A stretch of DNA of 64,000 nt from Cohnella silvisoli (GTDB lineage Bacteria > Bacillota > Bacilli > Paenibacillales > Paenibacillaceae). Positions 33,142 through 42,210 of the stretch are shown one piece after another (position 1 is the stretch's first letter; each line of letters opens with the position of its first letter). Made by a program: the position numbers and the translations under genes. Where the stretch lies: assembly GCF_021190915.1 (NCBI RefSeq), contig NZ_JAIOAP010000019.1, positions 62,001 to 126,000 on the forward strand. Direction: 5' to 3'. A model generated the notes under the pieces. It was not told the origin of the DNA and searched no databases. It saw only the letters and a program-made list of their open reading frames with translations.

Positions 33142-34971
33142 CTATTCTTTAGGTCCCAGCACTTCATACACCCGTATGGGATGCGATTTCCCTTTGAACA
33201 TCCGGTCTTCGCCTTCGTCAAAGCGGAAAAACTCTTTGGTTTTCTCGTAGACTTGCTCAGAGACATGAACTTGTCCCTTCTTCGTCTGCGATTCGATCCG
33301 CGCGGCAATATTAACGTTGTCGCCGATCGCTGTGTAGTCGACACGTAAGTAGGAACCGATGTTACCTACAACCACGTTACCGGTATGAATACCGATTCCG
33401 ACGTTAACTTCGCATTGGTATTTCTCTAGTATTTCATCGCGAATCTTGTTCATGCCTTGCTGGATTTCGTAAGCGGTCTTAACTGCCATCCTCTCGTGTT
33501 CGACGACTTCAAGCGGGGCGTTGAACAGGATCATAGCCGCATCCCCGATGAACTTGTCGATTGTACCTTCATTGCTTAGCGTAGTCTCGGTAATCATGTT
33601 GAACATCGTATTTAGTGTATCTACCAATTCGGGAGGAGTAAGTCTCTCGGATAACGGAGTAAAGCCCCGAATATCCAAGAACAAAATCGTGATCAGCTTC
33701 AAATCGCCGCCCAGTTTGATCTCGATATCTTGCGCGACGATCTGCTTAACGAGATCGGGGGAGATGTACCGTCCGAATTGACGGGTAACGAAGCTCTTCT
33801 GCGCGCTATCCATGTAAGATTTAAGAGAAACGTTAGCTAAGTAGGCAAGCATCATGGCCAGCAAGGCGTAAACGATATTCATATGTAAAGTAGATGCCTC
33901 GTAAAGAGCAAACTGCCCGTAAAGCACGCCCACGAATATGACTAGGAAAATAAGAATGGAGTAAATGTTCTTTAATCTCCATGGAAGGAAAACGAACAAG
34001 GCAAACAATAATGCCGCGAGCGCTAATTCCGACCAGTTAGGAGCATAGGAGACTATAGTTCCCTTGAGTAGTTGATTCGTGATGTTGGCATGTGCGTAAA
34101 CGAGCTTAATATTTTTCTCGATTGGCGTCACACCCGTGTCTTGGCTTGAATCGTTGGATAATCCTACAGCAGTAAAGCCGATGAACACGATTGAATCCTT
34201 GAACAAATCTGCCGGAATCTCTCCGTTAAGCACTTGCGCGAACGATACCGTCGTGAAATTATCCGTTTTAAGCTGATAGTCGATCGTGATCGTATTTTTC
34301 GCCACCGGCTCCTTGGTCTTCTTGGGATCGGTCAGATCATCGTACTTGCTTAGGTCGGCACCCGCCATCTGTGCGGATAGATAGGCCATCGAGGGGATGA
34401 TTTCTCCGTCCGGGGATTGGATCTTCAACCAGGTTTGGCGAATGACGCCGTCCGGGCTGACTACGCGATTAATATGGGCGTGCTTGGTTAAATCGGCGAA
34501 CATCTCATAGGGCTTCGTCACGTTATGCGTGGTCAACAGTTGGTCCCGCTTGGCGATCGTCGTATTAAACACTTCGCCCTCCGTAATGCCTACGACCGGC
34601 AATATCACATTAGGATACTGCGCTAACGCCTCGGCAAAAGCTTGGTCGCTATCCGGATTATCGCTTGCCTCGCTGAATATGACGTCAAATGCAATGGAAC
34701 TAGGGATATTGCCTTCTTGGTTCATATTCGCCAGCAGAGGTGCATACACTGCCCGGTCCCAAGGAAACCTGCCTAACTGACTTAAGGAATCATCATCGAT
34801 CGCAACGACAACGATACGAGGATCCGCAACGCCGTCGGCAACCTTCTTCATGTCGAAATCGAACAACAAGTTATCAATTCTCTGTAGAGAGTGCGATTGA
34901 TAGATAAGATAAACCGCGACTAACAATACCACATTCAGTACGATGGCAATTCTCTTTATTCTCTCTTTCAA
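33142..34971 (-). CDS. CHASE2-domain class III adenylate cyclase
   Basis: The 609-residue protein has one N-terminal membrane helix (about 8-25), an extracytoplasmic CHASE2 domain (about 30-310, with RIVVVAIDDDSLSQLGRFPWDR and AFDVIFSEAS), three membrane helices (about 315-385) and a class III cyclase domain (about 425-600). All canonical catalytic positions are visible: metal Asp433 (LFLDIRGF) and Asp477 (FIGDAAM), adenine-selecting Lys473 and Thr547, and transition-state Asn554 and Arg558 (VNIAAR). It should make cAMP from ATP in response to an external signal. The start is TTG 34971 with a weak GGGCGGGATC site. It heads the module of secreted FecR/NHL proteins, which may feed or read its CHASE2 domain. 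Confidence 0.92.
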   Translation of the reverse strand: MKERIKRIAIVLNVVLLVAVYLIYQSHSLQRIDNLLFDFDMKKVADGVADPRIVVVAIDDDSLSQLGRFPWDRAVYAPLLANMNQEGNIPSSIAFDVIFSEASDNPDSDQAFAEALAQYPNVILPVVGITEGEVFNTTIAKRDQLLTTHNVTKPYEMFADLTKHAHINRVVSPDGVIRQTWLKIQSPDGEIIPSMAYLSAQMAGADLSKYDDLTDPKKTKEPVAKNTITIDYQLKTDNFTTVSFAQVLNGEIPADLFKDSIVFIGFTAVGLSNDSSQDTGVTPIEKNIKLVYAHANITNQLLKGTIVSYAPNWSELALAALLFALFVFLPWRLKNIYSILIFLVIFVGVLYGQFALYEASTLHMNIVYALLAMMLAYLANVSLKSYMDSAQKSFVTRQFGRYISPDLVKQIVAQDIEIKLGGDLKLITILFLDIRGFTPLSERLTPPELVDTLNTMFNMITETTLSNEGTIDKFIGDAAMILFNAPLEVVEHERMAVKTAYEIQQGMNKIRDEILEKYQCEVNVGIGIHTGNVVVGNIGSYLRVDYTAIGDNVNIAARIESQTKKGQVHVSEQVYEKTKEFFRFDEGEDRMFKGKSHPIRVYEVLGPKE

Positions 34972-35017
34972 AAGTGATCCCGCCCGCCCTTTATGTAAAT
35001 GATACCAATTACCCTCT

Positions 35018-35023
35018 ATTATA
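35018..35023 (-). promoter_or_regulatory. -10 element upstream of the cyclase gene
   Basis: TATAAT on the minus strand lies 46 bases before the start codon. No good -35 at the standard spacing is seen (the region is A-rich), so an activator or another element may be needed. Confidence 0.4.
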
Positions 35024-35098
35024 GCGTAGGCAATAGGTTTTTTGTTGGATTTTGTCTAAAAAATGACTTTCATGACGTTGGTCACAAAAGTCACGACA

Positions 35099-35142
35099 AA
35101 AAAGCCCTTTTCTAGGTCGAGAGACCTAGAAAAGGGCTTTTT
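35099..35142 (-). terminator. Terminator of ferredoxin gene
   Basis: A 20-bp near-perfect stem (AAAAGCCCTTTTCTAGGTC with its complement at 35123-35142) around a GAGA loop ends in T runs on both strands. It lies 15 bases past the ferredoxin stop. Confidence 0.9.
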
Positions 35143-35156
35143 ATTTCCAATATTTA

Positions 35157-35396
<240 letters not shown>

Positions 35397-35513
35397 TTAA
35401 CCTCCTAAATGGTATCCGTGTCATTATCAATAGTAGACCACTACTGTTCAATATAATACAAAATGATTCCGAGATCAAACGAATTCGCAGAACATTTCCA
35501 TCTCGAACCGTAC

Positions 35514-36803
35514 TTAATAATCATTCTCGCCTTCAGCCGATTTTTCACGCAAAAAATCTTTCTGAAGCGACGTTCCCCTAATCTTCTTATTACGAATAAG
35601 CGTCGATGGGTCATCTCCTAGCATTCCCGCCGTTAATATCGCATCTTCGCCATATTTATCTCTAAGCGTATCCATGGCCGTGACTAGCCGTTCCTTCTTA
35701 GGATTTGCTTCATACGAAAATAAATCCAATTGCAATGGCGTATCCTTCTTGTAGGCAAGGGACTGCAGAGTGATTCCCAGCAACCGTACGGGATTTCCTT
35801 CTTTCCAATGGGCATCCATGAGCTTGCATGCGACCTTATAAACTTCTTCTACGGTATCCGTAGGCGTAGCAATTGTAAACGATCTTGTAATGGTTCGCAT
35901 GTCCGGATCCCTTATCGTGATTTGCACGGTGGAGCTTACCATGCGCTCGTGCCTCAGCCTTCTTGTCGTCTGATCCGCGAGATTGAGCAGCACGCGCCGG
36001 TATTGTTCCCGATCGGTTAAATCCGCTGGAAGCGTCGTCGTATGCCCGATCGATTTCGGCGCTTCATGAAGCGGTTCGACCGGCGCGTTATCGATGCCGT
36101 TAGCCGCTAGTTTCATCCAAACCCCGTATACGCCAAATCGCTCAGTCAACGTGCTCTCGTCAGCTGCGGCAAGTTCGCCAATAGTCCGAATATTCAGCCG
36201 CAGCAGCTTGTCCGCGGTTCGGGAACCGATTCCGTACAATGCTTGGCAAGGTTTCCCCCACAACAATGTCGGCACTTCGCGTCTGCGAAGGATGGTAATG
36301 GCATTAGGCTTGCGCATGTCCGAAGCCATCTTGGCTAACAGCTTATTCGGCGCAATGCCGATGGAACAAGGAAGGGATAGCTCCTCCTTCACTCTTCGGG
36401 CGATGGCTTCCGCGATTTCAATCGGTGTTCCGAATTGCGAGCTGCCGGTAATATCGAGATAACATTCGTCAATCGAAACCGCTTCGACAAGCGGCGTGTA
36501 GTTGCCGGCAATGCGCATAAACCCGCGACTGTACTTTCGATACAGATCGAAATTCGGGGAAATGATGACCAAATCCGGACAGACGCTAAGCGCCTGACGA
36601 ACCGTAACGCCGGTGCGTACGCCCATGGCGCGAGCCTCGTAGGAGCTAGTAACCACGATACCTTTGCGCAGCTCCACGCTTCCCGCTACCGCCGTCGGTT
36701 TACCTTTGTATAGATCCGGCTCTTCGGCGGCATGAACAGAGCAATAAAACGCGTTCATATCGATATGCAGAATAATTCGCCGTTTGCTCGCGCTCTCGCT
36801 CAT
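35514..36803 (-). CDS. dinB: DNA polymerase IV (Y-family)
   Basis: The 429-residue lesion-bypass polymerase shows IILHIDMNAFYCSVH (first metal Asp and steric-gate region) and SIDECYLDITGS (catalytic Asp-Glu). It also has HhH region residues near 180-215 (ALYGIGSRTADKLLRLN) and a C-terminal QLDLF clamp-binding motif. Start ATG 36803 is 8 bases from AAAGGGG; ATG 36809 and GTG 36812 are closer to or inside the site. The ~60 residues after the clamp motif are basic and variable. It is monocistronic. Confidence 0.93.
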   Translation of the reverse strand: MSESASKRRIILHIDMNAFYCSVHAAEEPDLYKGKPTAVAGSVELRKGIVVTSSYEARAMGVRTGVTVRQALSVCPDLVIISPNFDLYRKYSRGFMRIAGNYTPLVEAVSIDECYLDITGSSQFGTPIEIAEAIARRVKEELSLPCSIGIAPNKLLAKMASDMRKPNAITILRRREVPTLLWGKPCQALYGIGSRTADKLLRLNIRTIGELAAADESTLTERFGVYGVWMKLAANGIDNAPVEPLHEAPKSIGHTTTLPADLTDREQYRRVLLNLADQTTRRLRHERMVSSTVQITIRDPDMRTITRSFTIATPTDTVEEVYKVACKLMDAHWKEGNPVRLLGITLQSLAYKKDTPLQLDLFSYEANPKKERLVTAMDTLRDKYGEDAILTAGMLGDDPSTLIRNKKIRGTSLQKDFLREKSAEGENDY

Positions 36804-36891
36804 GTTCATCACCCCTTTGTCATATATTATACAGAGGCTAAGAACGGTACGGCAACGCAGGGTTGCACTCTACTTTTAAGGCAAGCCGTGC

Positions 36892-36897
36892 TATAAT
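36892..36897 (+). promoter_or_regulatory. Extended -10 promoter of cimA
   Basis: TGCTATAAT (TG followed by TATAAT at 36892-36897) lies 42 bases before the cimA start. A TTGCAC at 36863-36868 is too far (23 bases) for a normal -35, so the extended -10 probably carries recognition. Confidence 0.5.
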
Positions 36898-36938
36898 AGT
36901 TTCACCCGTTTTTACTTAAGGAGGCCTTTCGTTTACGC

Positions 36939-38552
36939 ATGTCAACTCCCCTTTATATTTTCGATACCACTTTGCGCGACGGTACGCAAGGTGAAGGCAT
37001 CAGCCTGACCGCTGAGGACAAAGTCAAAATCGCGCTGAAGCTCGATGCTTTGGGCGTCCACTATATTGAAGGCGGCAACCCGGGCAGCAACAACAAAGAC
37101 ATCGAGTTTTTTCGTCGCGTTCGGGAATTAAAGCTTCAAGCCAAGCTTACGGCATTCGGGAGCACCCGGCGGAAAAATAGTACGTGCGAGCAGGATATTA
37201 ATCTGAAGCATTTGATTGAGTCGGGTGCCAGCGCGGCTACTTTGGTCGGCAAAACATGGGATTTCCATGTGCATACGGCGCTGCAAACCACATTGGAAGA
37301 AAATTTGGCGATGATCTACGAATCTCTTGCCTTCGTTAGAAATAGCGGCATGGAAGCTTTATTCGACGCTGAGCATTTCTTCGATGGGTATAAAGCTAAC
37401 CCCGAATATGCGTTGTCCGCGCTTGCCAAAGCCAAAGCCGCGGGCGCTGCGTGGATCGTGCTTTGCGATACGAACGGCGGGACTTTGCCCGGAGAGATCA
37501 GCGAAATCGTCTCCAGGGTCGTCACGGAAATCGATGCTCCTATCGGCATTCACACCCACAACGATTGCGAACTCGCAGTCGCCAACACGTTAGCCGCCAT
37601 CACGGCCGGAGCCCGTCACATTCAAGGTACGATCAACGGTTACGGCGAACGGTGCGGGAACGCGAATCTCTGCTCTATTTTACCGACGTTGCAGTTGAAA
37701 ATGGGTTACAGCTGCGTAAGCGATGAGCAGTTGAAGACGCTAACTACGGTTGCCAGATACGTTGGAGAGATCGCTAACGTGCATATGCCGGTTAATCAGC
37801 CTTACGTCGGCAATGCGGCATTCGCGCACAAAGGCGGCATACACGTATCGGCTATTATGAAAGATTCCAAAACTTATGAACATATCTCGCCCGAGCTCGT
37901 CGGCAACAAACAGCGCGTGCTCGTCTCCGAGCTGGCGGGTCAGAGCAATATTTTGTCCAAGGTTCAGGAAATGGGTCTCGACGTTAACTCTGAAGGCATG
38001 AAATCCCGCGATGTCATTGACAAAATCAAAGATTTGGAACATCAAGGTTATCAATTCGAAGGCGCCGACGCCTCGCTAGAACTGCTCCTAAGAGAAGCTT
38101 ACGGCGGTTCGGTACAAGTATTTACCGTCGACTCCTTCAAGATTATGGTCGAGAAAACGGCAGGCGAAATGATTACGGAAGCAATCGTGAAAATATCGGT
38201 AGCCGGCGAGCAGGTGTATACCGTTGCCGAAGGCAATGGTCCCGTGAACGCCTTGGACAATGCACTTCGTAAAGCGCTAGTGCAGTTTTACCCGGGAATT
38301 CGAGATATCCATCTTACGGATTATAAAGTGCGCGTTCTGGACGAGAAGGATGCGACTGCCGCTAAAGTTCGCGTATTGATCGAATCTACCGACTTTAATG
38401 ACACTTGGAATACGGTCGGTGTTTCCTCCAACGTTATTGAAGCGAGCTGGGAAGCGCTAGTTGACAGTATTCGCTACGCCCTGCTCGGCATGGTGAAGGA
38501 TGAAACCGCTCCGGATTACTCACGTGGAACCCATGGACTTGTTAATCATTAA
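36939..38552 (+). CDS. cimA: Citramalate synthase
   Basis: The 537-residue protein condenses acetyl-CoA with pyruvate to (R)-citramalate, an alternative route to isoleucine, or is of the closely related LeuA-like homocitrate/citramalate group. Seen: IFDTTLRDGTQGEG, GGNPGSNNKD, FDAEHFFDGY, GIHTHNDCELAVAN (metal His ligands) and INGYGERCGNANLCS. A C-terminal LeuA dimer/regulatory domain occupies about 385-520. The FDTTLRDGTQGEG variant and GNPGSNNKD are those of the long-form CimA rather than LeuA. ATG 36939 follows AAGGAGG. No other ilv/leu gene is adjacent. Confidence 0.9.
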   Translation: MSTPLYIFDTTLRDGTQGEGISLTAEDKVKIALKLDALGVHYIEGGNPGSNNKDIEFFRRVRELKLQAKLTAFGSTRRKNSTCEQDINLKHLIESGASAATLVGKTWDFHVHTALQTTLEENLAMIYESLAFVRNSGMEALFDAEHFFDGYKANPEYALSALAKAKAAGAAWIVLCDTNGGTLPGEISEIVSRVVTEIDAPIGIHTHNDCELAVANTLAAITAGARHIQGTINGYGERCGNANLCSILPTLQLKMGYSCVSDEQLKTLTTVARYVGEIANVHMPVNQPYVGNAAFAHKGGIHVSAIMKDSKTYEHISPELVGNKQRVLVSELAGQSNILSKVQEMGLDVNSEGMKSRDVIDKIKDLEHQGYQFEGADASLELLLREAYGGSVQVFTVDSFKIMVEKTAGEMITEAIVKISVAGEQVYTVAEGNGPVNALDNALRKALVQFYPGIRDIHLTDYKVRVLDEKDATAAKVRVLIESTDFNDTWNTVGVSSNVIEASWEALVDSIRYALLGMVKDETAPDYSRGTHGLVNH

Positions 38553-38590
38553 GCAAGGGTTCTATGCGGAAAAAAGGCAATTGCAGGACA

Positions 38591-38776
38591 GACTGCAAAA
38601 AGTGCAGTTTGTTTCGCCAAAAACGGTTTTTAGAACCGTTGACCTGCAAAATGTGCAGGTGTTTGGGGTTAGTTTGGGTCATTCTAGCCGAATTGAGTTT
38701 GAACACATGTATGAAATGCAGGTAGATTGGCAAATATCTCGTTTTTAGGAAAAAATAACTGTATGAAATGCAGGTT
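38591..38776. repeat. Cluster of short CTGCA-type palindromes
   Basis: Two 15-base palindromes with identical arms, CTGCAAAAAGTGCAG at 38593-38607 and CTGCAAAATGTGCAG at 38644-38658, are followed by two copies of TGTATGAAATGCAGGT-like half-sites (38708-38723 and about 38760-38775). Between the first pair lies another hairpin, AACGGTTTTTAGAACCGTT. The 333-base gap between cimA and the thioredoxin gene otherwise holds no gene. The motifs may be a remnant of a small mobile repeat or a cluster of protein-binding sites. Confidence 0.6.
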
Positions 38777-38825
38777 CCCAATCAAGGCAAACAGTAATCT
38801 CTGTCCGACCTAATAATACGAATAT

Positions 38826-38865
38826 GGGCTGTCCCTTAGGTCAATATGACCTTAAGGGACAGCCC
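38826..38865. terminator. GGGCTGTCCC hairpin before the thioredoxin-like gene
   Basis: GGGCTGTCCCTTAGGTCA pairs with TGACCTTAAGGGACAGCCC around ATA, an almost perfect 18-bp stem. It lies 20 bases past the stop of the minus-strand gene at 38885, where a terminator is expected, but neither side has a T run. It belongs to the same hairpin type as 22808-22849. Confidence 0.5.
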
Positions 38866-38884
38866 TGCGCATTTCCTAATTACT

Positions 38885-39463
38885 TCAAGAATCAATGACT
38901 TCCTGCAAATAAATTTCCCATTGTTCGCGTTCTATTACTCCTTCGATCCGGTGCCGGATAACCCCATTGCGGTCAATAATAAAGCTAATCGGATACGAAA
39001 ACACCTTATACAAATCCCCGACATCGCCCTTCGCATCCGTCAACACGGGGAAAACGAACTTCTGCTCCTTAACGAAGTCATGGGCTTCCCTGAGCTTGTC
39101 GTACTTGGTCGCATTAACCGCATATAAATCCAGCTTGTCTTTGTGCTTTTCGTAAATATCCTTCAGGTCGGGCGCTTCCAATTCGCATGGAGCGCACCAG
39201 GCCGCCCAGAAATTAACGATTAGCACTTTATCCCTCTTGCCTCCAACCTTAAAGGAAGAAGTCCCATCTAGCGATGCAAGGCTAAACGACGGTGCGTAAT
39301 GATTATCTTTGGGAGCTGGATCTTTCGGTATATTGCCATCCACTGCTCCTCCTACGGAACTTTCCGCAAGTTGGCCTGCTGGCTCTTTAGCCGGAGAATC
39401 CCATATCCATACAGCTGCAATAGCGACCAGAACTAAACCTACGATAATTAAATTTCTTTTCAC
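38885..39463 (-). CDS. Membrane-anchored thiol-disulfide oxidoreductase (TlpA/ResA-like)
   Basis: The 192-residue protein has one N-terminal membrane helix (about 3-21), a linker and a thioredoxin fold with FWAAWCAPCELEAPDL (active site CAPC), FPVLTDAKGDV and the cis-proline loop YPISFIID. ResA/TlpA proteins keep extracytoplasmic cysteines reduced, for instance in cytochrome c maturation. WCxPC with AP resembles TlpA more than ResA. No ccdA or resBC genes are close. The start is uncertain: GTG 39463 gives the usual short N-terminus (VKRNLII), while upstream GTG 39475 and TTG 39484 lack better sites. Confidence 0.85.
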   Translation of the reverse strand: MKRNLIIVGLVLVAIAAVWIWDSPAKEPAGQLAESSVGGAVDGNIPKDPAPKDNHYAPSFSLASLDGTSSFKVGGKRDKVLIVNFWAAWCAPCELEAPDLKDIYEKHKDKLDLYAVNATKYDKLREAHDFVKEQKFVFPVLTDAKGDVGDLYKVFSYPISFIIDRNGVIRHRIEGVIEREQWEIYLQEVIDS

Positions 39464-39662
39464 GTTAATACTCACTCTTTCCAAGCGTTGATGTTTTCCT
39501 TTATCTTACCGCATTTGCCTCATCCATACCAACTTCGGCTCAACTTCCGTTCCATGTCGTCCCATACTTCCTTTGATCTGTGCATACCGGATAGTCCAGG
39601 CGGGAACCTTATCCCTGTTATTCGCGAATGCATGCTTGCATTGTCACAAGGAGGAATCCCGA

Positions 39663-40970
39663 TTGTCAACCACGACTAAGTCCAAAGGCAAGTTATCCGT
39701 GACTTTTACAAGCGATATGACCTCTCCCGCGAAGTCCGATAAGAAGGCCAAGTCTTCACCGGACGCCGAGGGAGGACGCAAAAGCAAAGTATGGGAATAC
39801 ATCGCTCTCTCGACCGTCCCGTTAGTGCTCGTTCTAGGCAACTCCATGCTCGTTCCTATTTTACCCACGTTGAAAGATGAGCTGGGCATTTCCAAATTCC
39901 AAAGCAGCTTGGTCATCACCCTATTTTCCATCTCCGCCGCCGTCATCATTCCGATTGCCGGTTATTTATCCGACAGGTTCAGCCGCAAAGCCGTTATCAT
40001 CCCATCGCTAATCATCTACGGGGGAGCTGGAATATTGGCTGGCCTCGGTGCGGTCTGGGATTCCTACAGCTTGTTGATCGGCGCTAGAGCCCTGCAAGGA
40101 ATAGGCGCGGCAGGCACGGCACCTATTGCGATGGCATTGGTCGGCGATATGTATAAGAGCGGTCAGCAAAGCCAGGCGCTCGGTCTGATCGAAGCGTCCA
40201 ATGGCGCAGGGAAAGTAATCAGCCCTATTTTAGGCGCTTTGTTGGCTCTAGTCGTGTGGTATGCTGCCTTCTTTGCTTTCCCGGCCTTCTGCCTCTTATC
40301 GTTGCTAGCGATCATCTTCCTGATCAAGGAACCTAAGCGAGAACAGCCGGCGCAATCCCTTAAGGAATATACAAAATCCGTCCGCGGCATTTTCGCCGAG
40401 CACGGACGCTGGCTGATTTCCGCCTTTTTCGGGGGATCGCTGGCTTTGTTTATATTGTTCGGGGTTCTGTTTTTCCTGTCCGATATTTTGGAAAAGCCCC
40501 CGTATTCCATCGAAGGAGTTCGCAAAGGATTCGTTCTGGCCATCCCTCTTCTTGGCATGGTCTTGACCGCTTTGATCACGGGCACCGTTATTGGCAAGAA
40601 CGGAGTGCTTATGAGATGGCTTATGAATATCGGCTTAGGGTTGATGGTGATCTCCTTAGCGCTCTCTATTTGGTTTAACTCGAATCTCTACGTGTTCATT
40701 AGCTTACTGACCTTAAGCAGCATCGGAACGGGGCTCCTGCTGCCTTGTCTCAACACGATGATAACCGGCGCCGTCGAGAAAACCGAACGAGGCATGATTA
40801 CTTCGCTTTACAGCAGCCTCCGATTTTTCGGAGTTGCCTTTGGCCCTCCCCTATTCGGATGGTTGATGGGAATCTCCTATCGGACGGTATTCATTACCGT
40901 ATCTGTTTTGTCCTTAGCGGCACTCGGGTTGGTGTTTTTCTTGGTCAAGCCGGCAAAAGAAGTCCAATAG
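39663..40970 (+). CDS. MFS drug-efflux type transporter
   Basis: The 435-residue protein begins with about 55 hydrophilic residues, followed by twelve membrane helices typical of the major facilitator superfamily. The A-motif GYLSDRFSRKAV lies between helices 2 and 3, and GARALQGIGAAGTAPIAMA (DHA1-type motif C-like region) follows. It probably exports small lipophilic compounds with proton exchange. The start is TTG 39663, fixed by AAGGAGG eight bases before it; the frame is open further upstream but without a site. Divergent from the TlpA-like gene; JAMM gene follows at 59 bases. Confidence 0.85.
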   Translation: MSTTTKSKGKLSVTFTSDMTSPAKSDKKAKSSPDAEGGRKSKVWEYIALSTVPLVLVLGNSMLVPILPTLKDELGISKFQSSLVITLFSISAAVIIPIAGYLSDRFSRKAVIIPSLIIYGGAGILAGLGAVWDSYSLLIGARALQGIGAAGTAPIAMALVGDMYKSGQQSQALGLIEASNGAGKVISPILGALLALVVWYAAFFAFPAFCLLSLLAIIFLIKEPKREQPAQSLKEYTKSVRGIFAEHGRWLISAFFGGSLALFILFGVLFFLSDILEKPPYSIEGVRKGFVLAIPLLGMVLTALITGTVIGKNGVLMRWLMNIGLGLMVISLALSIWFNSNLYVFISLLTLSSIGTGLLLPCLNTMITGAVEKTERGMITSLYSSLRFFGVAFGPPLFGWLMGISYRTVFITVSVLSLAALGLVFFLVKPAKEVQ

Positions 40971-41029
40971 GTGTTGTCCGCGCCCTTTCGTTCCCTCATA
41001 CTGAAGACAGAGGGCGGTGAGGCGCATTC

Positions 41030-41458
41030 ATGGAAAACTCGACATCGGTTGTACTTAATCAACTGTTGGAAAATGATCTGTTGACCGCTTGCCGCGAACG
41101 GCTCCCGTACGAAACATGCGGGATCGTATACGGTACCGCGGCCGATGGGATCGTTACGGCGGAAGGTTACGCTATCGTTCGCAATGGCTCCTCTTCTCCA
41201 TCCGATACGTTTTCCTTTCACCCGGAGGATTGGGTTTCAGCTTACTTCCAAGCGCAAAAAAACCAACGAAATATCGTCGGTCTTTTCCATACGCATCCAC
41301 AAGGGAGCTCTGTTCCAAGCACCGGGGATGAACAGGGGTCGATTCCTTGGAAAACTTATTGGATTGTCGGTTTCGCTAACGGCAAGCAAGAGATCTCCAT
41401 CTACGTGCGGGGCACACATGCACAATGGATTAGCTTGCCGATCAAGCACCAACCGTAG
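41030..41458 (+). CDS. Stand-alone JAMM/MPN (Mov34) metalloprotease-like protein
   Basis: The 142-residue protein has the complete JAMM zinc signature: an early Glu in LPYETCGIVYG and HTHPQGSSVPSTGD, which fits HxHx7SxxD. Bacterial JAMM proteins cleave after ubiquitin-like sulfur carriers, for instance releasing a C-terminal extension from a ThiS/CysO-like protein, or act in other peptide removal. No sulfur-carrier gene is next to it. ATG 41030 follows GGTGAGGCG. It likely shares the MFS transcript. It converges with the exonuclease gene (3-base gap), leaving no room for a terminator. Confidence 0.87.
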   Translation: MENSTSVVLNQLLENDLLTACRERLPYETCGIVYGTAADGIVTAEGYAIVRNGSSSPSDTFSFHPEDWVSAYFQAQKNQRNIVGLFHTHPQGSSVPSTGDEQGSIPWKTYWIVGFANGKQEISIYVRGTHAQWISLPIKHQP

Positions 41459-41461
41459 TGT

Positions 41462-42205
41462 TCAATGTCGGCTTAAATAAGCGTAAAGCTCGCCAAGCGT
41501 CATGACTTGCCGGTCAGTAATCAACTTAAGAAACCGAAAATACAACTTGGCTGTCATCATGGAATCATGAAGCGCATGATGGCGCTCCGTAACCTCGACT
41601 CCGTATCGCTCAAGAACTTCATCCAAGCCGTAATGAACGGCGTTGGGTTCAAGCCACTTAGCAATCATCATCGTATCGACGATTCTGTGGGTCAGATTTA
41701 CCTTAGACGTTCGCCATAAAGCCGAGTTAAGAAATTGTTTATCATGACCGCTGCCGTGCGCGATCAGCACCCTTTTACCCGCAAAATCCATAAAATCATG
41801 CAACACCTGCATTAAATCCGGCGCGTTTTCCGCCATCTCGTTCGTAATGCCGGTAAGCTCCGTAATATGCCGAGGAACTTTTCTCTTCGGATTGACGAGT
41901 TGGTAGAACGGCTCCGCTTCCTCGAAACTGCCGCCTCGGATAATTACCCCGCCGATCGACAATATTTCATCACCGTTATAAGGATAAAATCCGGTTGTCT
42001 CCAAATCGAATACGACGGCATCCATTTCCGACAGCAGCATTTCCATCGAGCTTTCCTTACGCTGGTCCCGCGACATGGAACGGATTAATGCCATTTGCTG
42101 CGCGTTGGATGAGCCGAGCATGGACGCAATGGCCGGGGTGAGCCCGCCCATTTTGTACAAATGCCACATACGCCCCATCGAATTCGTGTCTTTGGGTTCT
42201 TTCAT
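41462..42205 (-). CDS. DEDDh 3'-5' exonuclease (DnaQ/PolC-like)
   Basis: The 247-residue protein has an N-terminal helical part (about 1-60) and an exonuclease domain with all acidic motifs: VFDLETTGF (Exo I, Asp and Glu), LIAHGSGHDKQFL (Exo II) and HHALHDSMMTAKLY (Exo III with the DEDDh His). It degrades DNA or RNA from the 3' end and is not attached to a polymerase. The start ATG 42205 is 8 bases from GGGAGG and 5 bases after the DUF294 stop, so the two genes are coupled. The same two-gene order suggests a common pathway. Confidence 0.88.
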   Translation of the reverse strand: MKEPKDTNSMGRMWHLYKMGGLTPAIASMLGSSNAQQMALIRSMSRDQRKESSMEMLLSEMDAVVFDLETTGFYPYNGDEILSIGGVIIRGGSFEEAEPFYQLVNPKRKVPRHITELTGITNEMAENAPDLMQVLHDFMDFAGKRVLIAHGSGHDKQFLNSALWRTSKVNLTHRIVDTMMIAKWLEPNAVHYGLDEVLERYGVEVTERHHALHDSMMTAKLYFRFLKLITDRQVMTLGELYAYLSRH

Positions 42206-42210
42206 CCCTC

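Noticed and set aside
38500-38748. 82-residue frame overlapping the end of cimA
   Set aside because: It begins inside cimA in another frame, has no ribosome binding site, and covers the palindromic repeats.
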